The translations under genes and the position numbers were made by a program. The notes beneath the pieces were generated by a model. The model made no database searches, was not told the origin of the DNA, and saw nothing but the letters and a program-made list of their open reading frames with translations. This document shows positions 33,864-44,146 of a stretch of DNA of 64,000 bases, piece by piece. Location of the stretch: contig NCSJ02000026.1 in assembly GCA_002812745.2 (NCBI GenBank), positions 62,001-126,000 of the forward strand, read 5' to 3'. This DNA comes from Scytalidium lignicola. Lineage: Eukaryota; Ascomycota; Leotiomycetes. Each line of letters starts with the position of its first letter. Position 1 is the stretch's first letter.

Positions 33864-35083
33864 ATTAATATCTTACTGCAAGCTTTGAAAATTAAAAATG
33901 TCTTTTTTAACAAAATTGTTTTAAGTATTAAAGTAAAGTGTATTATGATTATGATTATGTTATGAATTATAAGCAAAAGTAAGGTTAAAACTAATTATAA
34001 CCTGAAGTGTAAATGAAAGACTACATGATTTTCATGTGATAATGTAGTAGGGAATTCCTATTCCCTATATATGTACCTTCCGTATCTTCCGTACGGAATA
34101 CGAGCGGAAAGACCCGTATGGAGACCCCACAACCCCAGATTTCCCCACACTTTAGTATTTAATATATAGAATAGTAACTATCGTAGTTACCATAATCAAA
34201 CCTTCCTTTCTCCTATTTTACCACACCCTGCCATTTGATTGATTGATTGATTGGTTGGTTGGTTGGTTGCTCAGCTACACTCTATGAACCTCATATCGCT
34301 ACCGTACGTAATCAACCACACAACTTGATAGCACGCCCACAGTATAAGTGGGAAAGCCTTTATAGATTATATATACAAGCTAAGGTTAATTAGCCGGACT
34401 GGAAGCTTACAGATAAACTTATAGAGTGAAAGGTTATAGGAAGCCAAGGGAGAGCTGTGGAGGAGCTTATACTGGAGTTAGTAAGCCTAGAGAGGCCTGT
34501 GAAAAAGCTTATACATATATGCAAAGGTTTACAGGTGTCTGTAAGCCTTGTTATAATGGGAGAGCTTATAGGAGGGTTTACAAGCCAAGGAGAGCTAGGA
34601 AAAGCCCGTAAGCCAAACAAAGTTTTGCTCTGGCTGTATTCAATTAAGGCCGAGTTCAAGTTTTGACCCTGATTGGACTCGCATAACCTGTAGGAAGTGC
34701 AACGCTATATCTAACTATCGCAGATGACAAAGGCCTATAGTTATACCTACTATAGAACAGGTTACAAACCACATACCAAGTTAGGTTGCAATAGCAGGGG
34801 AAAGGGAGCTCATGCCACTTCGAAAAAATTGGATCAAGCGTCTGACAGTAGAAGATTATTTAACCGATGGCCCAATTGATTAAATCAAACCTCTTACTGG
34901 CCCATAGAGGAGCTTATTTGAAACTGACAAGATGCTATTGCACTGTACTGGCTAAATTTGTATTAAGCGGACTTAGTAATATATGACTATAAGCGACGCC
35001 CAATACTTTACTCAAGTCCCCGTTAACGGCCTTGGCCTTTAAAGAAAGTTTATAACATCGAGGCCTGACTTATAATACGGGCC
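33864..35083. other. AT-rich island with simple and degenerate repeats
   Basis: No gene. A diverged copy of the 9575 repeat lies at about 34050-34150, a (TTGA)n(TTGG)n tract at about 34237-34268, and at about 34430-34620 a degenerate array with recurring gtaagcc / gagagct / agcttata words. Confidence 0.5.
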
Positions 35084-35440
35084 ATGAGTAAAAATGCCTT
35101 TCAACACACTGAAACCGCTCCAACACTCCTTACTCTCCGCAATTTCACCACGCAATGGTTCCTCATCCCGCAATGCACTGGCACCGTCGCAGTCATCCTT
35201 CACCAATTAGACTACCAATTCCATGCCCTAGGCATAATCTCCGAATAATATAGGTATAGGTACTGTTTCTCACAACGTCACCCTACGACTTACCATCTAC
35301 TTGAAATATACCGCAAATGCTTTATTAACCGATATCAACGAGATCTCATGTCTATCCAGCATTTCTATCACATCCACTACCATTATTGTCAGGAGTCTTC
35401 AAGATATCAGCAGCAATCAACGTACCAGTAATCGTAGCCT
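35084..35440 (+). pseudogene. SLAC1/Mae1/Ssu1-type transporter fragment
   Basis: From ATG 35084 one frame reads 'LRNFTTQWFLIPQ', 'TGTVAVILHQLDYQF', 'LGIISE' then TAA at 35246. A second frame downstream reads 'LLTDINEISCLSSISI'. Both are typical of the first helices of fungal C4-dicarboxylate/sulfite exporters (TehA/SLAC1 fold). Frame change, stop and lack of the rest of the protein show it is a relic. Confidence 0.65.
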
Positions 35441-36874
35441 TGACGGTAGTAGGCATTGCGTTATGCAGCATTAAGAAGTTTTGCTAGGTATAGACGAGGG
35501 ATATTCCTAGCTTAAACAGCTGCTCAGCTAGTTAGGTATGCGAGTATTTTTGCAGGGTTTCTCACGTGAGGATACAGGACGTTTTAGGTGTATATACGGA
35601 CGCAGCTACGTAATTGGGAACGCTGCTAGATTCTCTGGCGTTTACAGTCTGGTTAACAGCACTTATAATCATGGTTGTTACAACCTGCATTGTAAATACC
35701 CTGTTTACAATCAGAGGAGTAGCTAGTGGAAAACTTCTTGGTCTGGAGAAAGAGTAGAGGAAAGGAGCATATATGGGAGCATAGGGAAGAGGATCGAATT
35801 GGAGGAAGAGAAGGCTCTGAGAGACGGAAAGGAAGAGAAGACGATTTAGGAGACTAGGGAGCTAATTAATATTAACAACATTGAATGATTACCAAAATTT
35901 TTGGATCCCAAGTGCTGTATAAGGTTAATTACCTCGTGATGACACTTCCACTGTCTCAGACCCGGTTATCTAGGAACGAGGTTCTGGAGGGACCGTGCCC
36001 ACGCCAACCTTAACCCAGACAAAGACGTCAATGAACAATGTAATAAATGGATAAATTAGATGGACCTCGATGAATAGGGGATTGGATTGGTTGGGCACTC
36101 CTCGTGTGAAGAGAAAACGTCTGAATTTGGTGCTCAGTACATAGGTATTTCGGTCTCCAGTACTGAACAGCTTACAGTACGAATTACTCCAGTATTTTTT
36201 GAGGGTACAGTATGTGGGGTGCGGATCGATACAAGTGACTGGTGATCTTCAGACGCAAACCCCGAATTTGAACGAGAACATCCTCAATAAATTCCGAACG
36301 AAACATGGGAGAAAGAGGACGTTTCGGGGCTAAAGCGGGTAAAAATAGGAATCTAGTGATACAAGAGCCGGTCACCGGTATTGGTCAGGATTGAGAAGCT
36401 TCCAGCCCATTAGCAGCTTCAAAAACGACCCGCACTGACTGGGCTCGCGGGGTACAGAGACAGAGGTTCCACGCGTAGGAGGTACAGAGGCAGTGTAATT
36501 GAGGAAAATTGAAGTTGGTTCGAGTTTAAGTGAATTACACACAGACTCGTACAAGACACAACACTCTCTTTCTCACACTCTCTCTTTCTCTCTCACGCCC
36601 AGGCGGGACCACTCCGATGCCCCGCGTTTGCCGCTCTCCACAAAGTAGCTATCTCCGCACGGCCACGTTGCTGCTACTCTAGAGACAAAAGCCACCATCG
36701 GTCAAATCCAGATTCTCTTCTTCTAACTTTTTCTCCAATCCTGTGTTCACGGTTTGTTGCTACAATTCCTTCCCCATACTGTTGCTGTCTTCTCATCGCA
36801 TTGAGATCCAGGGTTCATTGAGAGATTGAAGCGAAGTGGAGGCACCCCACATAAACCCCAGGAGAAGAGAAGAG
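35441..36874. other. Right edge of the AT-rich island and dioxygenase promoter
   Basis: No gene supported. Composition returns to normal from about 36.35 kb. A pyrimidine-rich tract (ctctctttctcact type) lies at about 36565-36600. Confidence 0.5.
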
Positions 36875-38141
36875 ATGGCGACAGCGGTCATGACCCAGGT
36901 GAGTCTCGAATTCCATCGCACGCTTCTTCCTAGAAGAAAACATTGCAATCCTAATAACTCTTCATGAAGATCGCTCTCGAGTCCCCCAAACCAAACCATG
37001 GCGCCTCCGTTCCCGAGTGCGACGCCCTCAAATCCGACGTCAAGCTGCACAATTGGCAGAAGAAGGTCGGAATCGATGCCTCGAAACAAGTCAAGATCGT
37101 GAAGATCACGCATATGCGATACCAGCACCCAGATCTTGACGTCATCACTACCTTTCTACAAGACTTTGGGATGAAGGTAGTCAAGAGGACAGAAGATGAA
37201 GTATGGTATGAAGGATATGGGCCGGACGCATACGTATACTACGCGAAGAAGGGAGAAAAGAAGTTTTTGGGAGGGGCATTTTTGGTGGAGACTATGGCGG
37301 AGTTGGAAAAGTGAGTTTATCCATTAACTACTTATTTCCTTCCTTGTTTGCGCTCATACTGTTCTTACTTTTCTCTTTTGACTATTCTACTGTCAAGGTC
37401 ACTAACCTCAAACGCAGGGCAGAGAAAATTCCAGGCGCAGGCAAAATCACCAAACTCGACGACGCCCCAGGCGGAGGCTTCTTACTCACCATCATCGACC
37501 CAGAAGGCTTCCCAATCAACCTTCTCTACGGCCAAGTCCCAAAAGAAGAACTATCCTACCCACCAAACCTGATCTACAACTACGAGTCGGAAAAGCCCCG
37601 CGTACGCTCCTTCCAGCGCTTCGCGCCTGGTCCCGCCGCTGTCCATAAACTGGGCCACTTCGGCCTTTGCGTCCAGAACTTCCCAGCAGCACTCAACTTC
37701 TACTTGCACAACTTCAATTTCGCACCAACTGACTTCCTGTACATCGAGGACGAAAACAATGATCCATCCTCGCGGAAAGATGTCGCAGTATTCCTGCACA
37801 TCGACCGCGGTCAGGACTGCGTAGACCACCACACTTTCTTCATGTCCACGAGTCCAACCTCACACGTTCACCATTGTTCCTTTGAAGTCCACGACTTCGA
37901 CACGCAGAATCTCGGTCACCAGTGGTTAGAGCAGAAGGGGTATAGCAACGTCTGGGGAGTCGGGAGACATATCCTCGGCAGCCAAATCTTCGATTACTGG
38001 TGGGATACCACGGGGAATATTATTGAGCATTACGCGGATGGGGATTTAGTTAATGATGAGACGCCAATTAGTTGGGGTCCTGCAGGTGATGAGGCCCTTG
38101 CTGTTTGGGGTCCTGATGTACCGAAGTGGTTCTTGGATTGA
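36875..38141 (+). CDS. Glyoxalase/extradiol dioxygenase (VOC superfamily) protein
   Basis: Three exons, 36875-36898, 36970-37310 and 37418-38141, give 362 residues. Two vicinal-oxygen-chelate modules are visible: the first with 'KIVKITHMRYQHPDLDVITTFL', the second with 'HKLGHFGLCVQNFPAALNFY', 'VHHCSFEVHDFD' and 'NIIEHYADGDLV'. The His in GHFG, the His in HHCSFE and the Glu in IIEHY lie where metal ligands of extradiol dioxygenases occur. Probably a cytosolic ring-cleavage or glyoxalase-like enzyme; substrate unknown. It borders the RiPP island but is separated from it by 3 kb of relic DNA. Confidence 0.85.
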
Positions 38142-38525
38142 AGCTTGGGAAGGTAGCAAAGACTGTTGTCAATTTTGAAGGTAGTGTTTGATTAGGCTGT
38201 CCTAGTAGCCTATGTCCAGCTTTTTNATTAAATGTTTTCACCGACAAACTTTTGATAATTATCATCAGTTTCACTACCGGACTTTTTCAACGTTGCGTCG
38301 TCTTGAACCCGAGGTCATCTATGTGGGGTGGTGTGGGCCGTCTCCCTTTCTAGTAAGTGGGGTGTAAATGCCTCAGGATTGGACTTTGCTTTCTGATATC
38401 CTCATCGCCATTATTAAAATACACTATACAGTATGTTATCAAGTCCATGATTATCCTATAACAGCATGAATAGGATCTATCATTCTATTAAATCATATAT
38501 TCAAAGTATCCTAGCCATTAGTATG
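38142..38525. other. Convergent 3' spacer
   Basis: 3' flanks of the dioxygenase and the GH71 gene. N at about 38226. The dispersed repeat follows. Confidence 0.5.
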
Positions 38526-38700
38526 TGTTGGTGAGCTAGTCACGTGGAGATTGCGATCACATGTAAACTAGTCCTAATTAGGTAGCGGGGAGCTATAGCT
38601 TTTGGCAACGTACTCCCCTCCACCTTCTGAATACAATCAACCATCAACACAACGAGCATATCACTCATAACGTGACGTGCTATGCGTTACGGAGGTGTAC
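38526..38700 (-). repeat. Dispersed repeat, copy 2
   Basis: Inverted relative to copies 1 and 3. It matches copy 3 over nearly the whole length, from gtacac...gtaac through ctacctaattaggactag to cacgtga..agctcaccaac. It lies just past the 3' end of the GH71 gene. Confidence 0.8.
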
Positions 38701-38953
38701 TGACAGTATGGTAAGAAAGTTGTATCACATTGAAATGGCTTGCTTTATGTCATCACAACCTTGCAAGACTTTATTATAAAAGCGAATGAATATGTGCATT
38801 TTAAATACAAAGAAAAGGTTCTTAAATTGACAATTTTTTTTCATCACTCGTTTCTCAACAAAATTTTTACCTTGAAACCCAAAGTCATCCTTCTTCATCT
38901 TCCCTCCACTACCTCCCTTTGGCCACAGACCCCATTTTTCGATCTCCAGATAC

Positions 38954-41111
38954 TTACGATGAATACTGGCAAGCAGTTGATGGGCAGTATCCATGGTTGC
39001 AAGCATAGCTGCACAGACCTGTGTAGCTAGCATCCTCACCGGCAATCGGAACTCCATCTCTTCCATTACTTGGTGGAGGTGGCACTTGGGTGCCATAGGC
39101 CGTGCAAGTGCAGGGTCCTGGAGGACAGTATCCAAAGTTGCAGCAGAAGTTGCAGAGTCCGACGTAGTTGCCAGGACCGGTACCTGCAACGCAGACCTCG
39201 CCTGGTGGTGGACTGCTGGCGGAGGTGGTCGTTGGTTGGGCGACTGATGTGGTGGTCGTGGGGCGAGCGGTTGTAGTGGTGCTAGTTGGAGGGGGAGGAG
39301 GGTTACCACCGCCTTGGGTTGTGGTTGTGGTTGTGGTTCGAGAGGAGGTAGTTGGTGGTGGTGCTGGTGGAGCAGCAGTTCCAAGGGATGGAACTGCAGA
39401 GCAGGTACTAACGTGTAAGCCGGCTGTCAGGGAAACCAAGCCATCGTGGCCCAATGGGTCAGAGGGGCCTGCTGGGACGGTTCCAACGTAGGCATTGAAG
39501 TTGTAGATACCGCAGATACAGATGGGAGAGATATTCTTGAGTGAAACGGCGTTGAGGACTGTTTGTCCGTTGCGAGTAAGTGAGAACTGCTGCTGGCCAA
39601 CTTGCATGTCAACTTGGAAGGCTGATGCACCGGCAGGGGCATTGAAGCTCTGGGTGTTTCCACCCGAGTTGATAGTTACCACTCCCGGTGCTGTCAGCAA
39701 AGCAACCGCGAAGACCGCATCTTGCATATCCTCATAGCCGTTAGGACGTCCCTCAAAATAGTTCCCACTATCATTGTTAGCAGGAACCATCGTGGTATCT
39801 GTAGCGTCGCAGTCGAGGCCCTTAAGAGTCGGGCGGTACCAGTAAATGAGCTCATCGCTGGTGATAAACTGGTTCACAGAGGTAGCTCCAGCGTGGTAAG
39901 CAGCAATGAAGGGCTTCGCCATGTCCAGCCACCCATCATGGGGCATGTCGTTTGTCCATTTGGAGTTTCCATCGTCATAATGGATGGAGGAGAGAGGACC
40001 GATATAGTGAGACTCCCCGTAGTCGTTCCAGGTAATAATTTCGAGGAATTGGGGACCCAGGGTCAGGATTTCATTCCAGCGGTTGAACCAGAGCAGGTCA
40101 GATGGGAAGATCCAGTTCTTACTGTAAGAGACTTCCTATGGGATACGTTAAGAATGTTTACGGCGGACTCGGTGCAGAGCGTGCTACTTACAGGACCGAA
40201 GTGAGTGCTGAACCATGCAGAAACAGCTGATTGACAATCATTAACACCACGATACACATTTTGTCGGTAGTTCCTGCAGACTTACGAGCAATGTATGGTT
40301 TTCCACCAAGTGCAGCAAGGTAAGAATTATCTCCGTCTTGGACCGTGACATTGGCACCTGGAGTGGGAGCCTTGTTGTTTCCGTTGTTGTCCCAGGCCTG
40401 AGGAAGTCAGTACCAGATGCAGCCACCACTTCATGTTTGGAGCTCTAACTAGCGAGCACTCACCATCCAGTTCAAAGCACCATCAATCTGGCTAAAGTCA
40501 CCCTGTCCCGGGTGGAAATTAGGAGCCCAGAAGACATCCTGACCAGCTGCTGATCGCATGGTTGCAACATCCAATGCATCACCTGCGAACGAGGAAGCAA
40601 AGACCTTGCCGTTGACCTTAAGCTGGGCGGGCTGGTTTGCATACTGCGCAATTTTCTGACCGACAGCAGTGGCACCCGAGGTTGGACTGTACCAATTGAA
40701 ATCGAATGAGATGAAGACTTGCATGCCATTGTTCGCGGCGGATTGATAGGCGTAGCCAAGTTGTTGGTCGGTGTAGCCATCAACACCAATGTTGAGGGCA
40801 AAAGCGTCAATACCGAGGGACTTGGCACGTTGCATGTCACTGTCGAAGTCGGCGGGGCTGGTGCGGTCGCCCACAATGCCAATCTGGAGAGTTCAAGTCA
40901 GTATTGTTTTCTTGTCTTACAATGCCAATAATAATTATCGATAGATTTTTCTTCCTGGGCATCTCACCATGAAGTGACAAAAAACCATCCTACTGATGGC
41001 CTGTCTATCTTCCAGCTGCTCGACCTCAGCAGCCGGTACAGCGTTGGTCAGGGGAGCAAAGAGCAGCCATGTTGTGCTGGCGAGGCGTGCGAGTCCAGAT
41101 AACTTGACCAT
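38954..41111 (-). CDS. Secreted alpha-1,3-glucanase (mutanase), GH71 with Cys-rich C-terminal domains
   Basis: Five exons, 41111-40968, 40883-40464, 40397-40286, 40226-40192 and 40135-38954, give 630 residues. A signal peptide (LARLASTTWLLFAPLTNA) precedes a QLEDRQ stretch. The catalytic domain has GH71 features: 'FCHFMIGIVGDR', 'DAFALNIG', 'QVFISFDFNWY', 'VFWAPNFHPGQG', 'EIITWNDYGESHYIGP'. A Thr/Pro-rich linker (about 39190-39370) joins two Cys-rich modules with 'NFCCNFGYCPPGPC' and 'SYACNHGYCP', as in mutanases with CBM24-like domains. It hydrolyses alpha-1,3-glucan of fungal cell walls, for remodelling or mycoparasitism. Confidence 0.93.
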
Positions 41112-43059
41112 GATTCAATGATAGTTTTGGTGATCGCTGGAGATCCAACAAACCATCGAAAGGCCTCACCTCAGCTCGATACTCTTGTGTATTTATATAT
41201 CCTTTTCCGGTCCCTCGTCACATCTTGAAACTGCCATCCAATCAGGAGCCGCAAGGCCTGGGACGGTCACTCCTCGGGCAGATTGGACCAGAATATCAGT
41301 GAAACATCCAGACTCCGTTCAGTGCTATATTAAACAGGCCCGCAGCCTCAGGCGTTGTCGGTGGGCTGAGCCGCGTTCAAGGTCAGATGAGGTGAGCAGC
41401 AACTGCCATGTCAAGGTATAGAATAAATTGCAGGAGAAAAGGTGTTCTTCCCCGCAATCAGCAGTACCGGTACTGTGCTGCTAGCTAGCAGTTTCGGGGC
41501 GAGAAACCAAGCGACTAAAGTTATAAGTCATTTTGGCTATATATGTCTTGCCAAAGGAGAGGAGAATGCCCAGAATTAACATGTTGATTAAATTAAGTTT
41601 GCCGTTGATGAAGACGACTTGATGCCGAAGAACAAGGCCGACGGAGGTTGTTAGGATGGAGGAACCAGTCAGGTGCAAGATGACAAGACAAGCCTTCTGC
41701 AACGGTCTTAATTAGTTTCTCGGTCTACAAGTCGAGATGAGATCCATGGAGGCCACGGAGGCGTACCGGTTGACCGTTGTGCCCGGGGCTGTAGCGTGAC
41801 AGCCCAGCGCGTACCGTCCCACTCTGTTGCCCCTGAATTTCCGCCCACTACAGTACCATCCCCAACTCTCCTCTTTGCCCACGCGCGCATGGCCAAGCGT
41901 CTAGAACGAACTTCCTCGGTTGAGCAAACATCCTGCACTCGTTCTCTTTGTGTTCTCTTTTCTCATTCGGTCCTCCAGCTCTACATACAATCGGGCCGCA
42001 ACGGTCTGAGCGAAAGGGCGAGCTGAGCGAGCTGATGATCTCTTTAAAGATACGAGAACAAGATACCCAGTATCCGGCACGATCCAGCTCCAAATTCTCT
42101 ATTCCAACAACGGCTGCTCAATCTGTCCTGTCTAGCCGCTGTACTTACTGTATGGTACATAAGATCGGTGGCGCAGTTACTCTCCCCGCACCCGTTACTA
42201 TTCTTTCTATGGTACATAGGGTAGCATTTTACTCCTACTTCTTTAGCACTGGCTTACAAGTACAGCGTAGTAAGCTACAGTAATATGTCCGTACTGCGTA
42301 CTGTAAATAAAGACTGCCACGGCATCATTGTTCTGTCGCATGAGCGCCAAGAAGTTAACCGTAGCTTAGATGATTCGGAAATAGTGCTGACACTTTATCC
42401 AAGTCAATGGATTGTACCTCCGTAGCTCTGTTATTATCCTATTACTGTAAGTATCTCTGATCCATTAGCCTCGCCACAGTGCACCCACGTTCTCTTGGCA
42501 AAGCAACATCACGCGCGATAAATAATTTAACCTTGATTCTTAAAATCTGCCAAAGTTCGAAGAAGGACCGACTCTGCCATGTTGCATCTTGTATAGAGCG
42601 AGAAATAATCCGATATATACCCAACCTCACGACACACCAACTCGTGATTAAGTAATGGTCAACCTAATGTCACTGACGAAGCAAGCAAGCAGAGCGTATA
42701 TCGTTGGTTTATTATTTTTCATCATTTTGCCGAATGGAATAAAACAAGTTTTCCTTTGTGGTCCACCAAGCTTCGAGGGTTTATATTGTTCTTTTCGCTT
42801 TATTACAGCCAGATCATTGCCCGCTATGTGTGCTTCTGCCAGATATTTCTCCCCTATAAATCGGTAGAGAATCTGTATTTAAGAGACACGGCACTTTATA
42901 CTATAGTCTTTCATCTATAACTCTATATTCATCTTAAAAACCGTTGCCGAATCCTTCGTGACAGAAACTACAAGATCCGACACACCCAAACGTCCTGTTG
43001 TCACAATCCTCAAAACTGTAGTGATATGGGGAGAATAATATGTTATTCTGTACTAAAGA
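41112..43059. other. Non-coding spacer
   Basis: No supported gene; several short frames lack resemblance to known families. The left part serves as the GH71 promoter. Composition turns AT-rich from about 42.2 kb. Confidence 0.5.
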
Positions 43060-43822
43060 AGAAAGATGTATTAAACCATGACCGCAATACTTTAGCATAA
43101 CCTCCAAATACTAAAAATGTGGCCAGAAGCATATCGCTTACCACCTTCTGTGGACTGTCGACCCCTTTAAAGGAAATGAAGAAGGATTCATATATCTCGT
43201 ATTAGAAGCAGCGAACTCAGTTACTACTTGCATGGAATTCGCACAACCGTTAAGCCATAAATCCCTATCTTTATAAAATTGAACCCTAGATTCCGACCAG
43301 CCACTCTCCACGACGATAGTTGGAAAAAGTGCTGCTTGACTTCCATTTAGGAAGAGGAGGAAACCGCCTTTAATGCATGTTTGGTAGAGTCCCCTGCTAT
43401 CAGTTTGTACCTGGGTTGGAAATTTTGAAAGACTACTGCACGTGCATCCATTCCTTTTGAGTTCCCTTGATATAAAACTGCACTAGAAAACTCCAATGCA
43501 TCACCTTAGTCATTAAGGTTGTCAACTGTTCTCCAAATTATAGCGATGGTCTGATCCAGCGTTTCTTTGTCCCAGATATATTCCATGCCTTGCAATAGTA
43601 ATTCAACTTCAGGTATTGCTGTCTCCATTTGCCTTTGCATGATAATAAACTTATTACCCTGAATTGAATATGCGGTTCAAAATAAAAGCATCCCATCTAG
43701 AACTTCACGCATGTCTTCCCAGTTTACTACAGTCGGTTGTCCTGGTGCAAGTAGAAGCTCCGTGCCTTTGGATCCCTTTTGGCAGGTGGAGAACTCATGG
43801 TTGGTGGGAATTGACGTGAAGG
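43060..43822 (-). pseudogene. Relic of an unidentified fungal gene
   Basis: On the minus strand one frame gives 'LLLAPGQPTVVNWEDMREVL', then stops, then 'MQRQMETAIPEVELLLQGM' and 'ETLDQTIAIIWRTVDN'. A different frame further on gives 'FPTIVVESGWSES' and 'DRDLWLNGCANSMQVV'. The last pieces resemble a frequent fungal hypothetical family with (V/I)VExGWSE and WLxG motifs. Several stops and at least one frame change disable it. No function is assigned. Confidence 0.5.
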
Positions 43823-44146
43823 AAATCTAAGGTAGAAAGTTTGAAGTTACAATTGAGACAAAGACGTGAATGAGAGGGAAAAGAGAGGTCCTTAAATAAC
43901 CATTGTGCTAGTAGTAGTGAATCAAGATCGCAATTGATTGATTTGATTTGATGTTGGTCTAATTACCCCACTGATAGTGTTATCTCATCCCTTGACAAAC
44001 CTTATCGGCTGATAACCCTTTGGGCGTTGCGGGGCACAAAGACTTCCAACTCTCTGCTCCACCGACCTACCGTACGATTCCATTAGCACAATTGAAACTT
44101 TATTTCGACATCCCAACACGTCACAGGCAAATGTCAAGAAATCAAG

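Noticed and set aside
39168..39491. Plus-strand Val/Gly-rich frame
   Set aside because: It is the complement of the Thr/Pro-rich linker of the GH71 protein.
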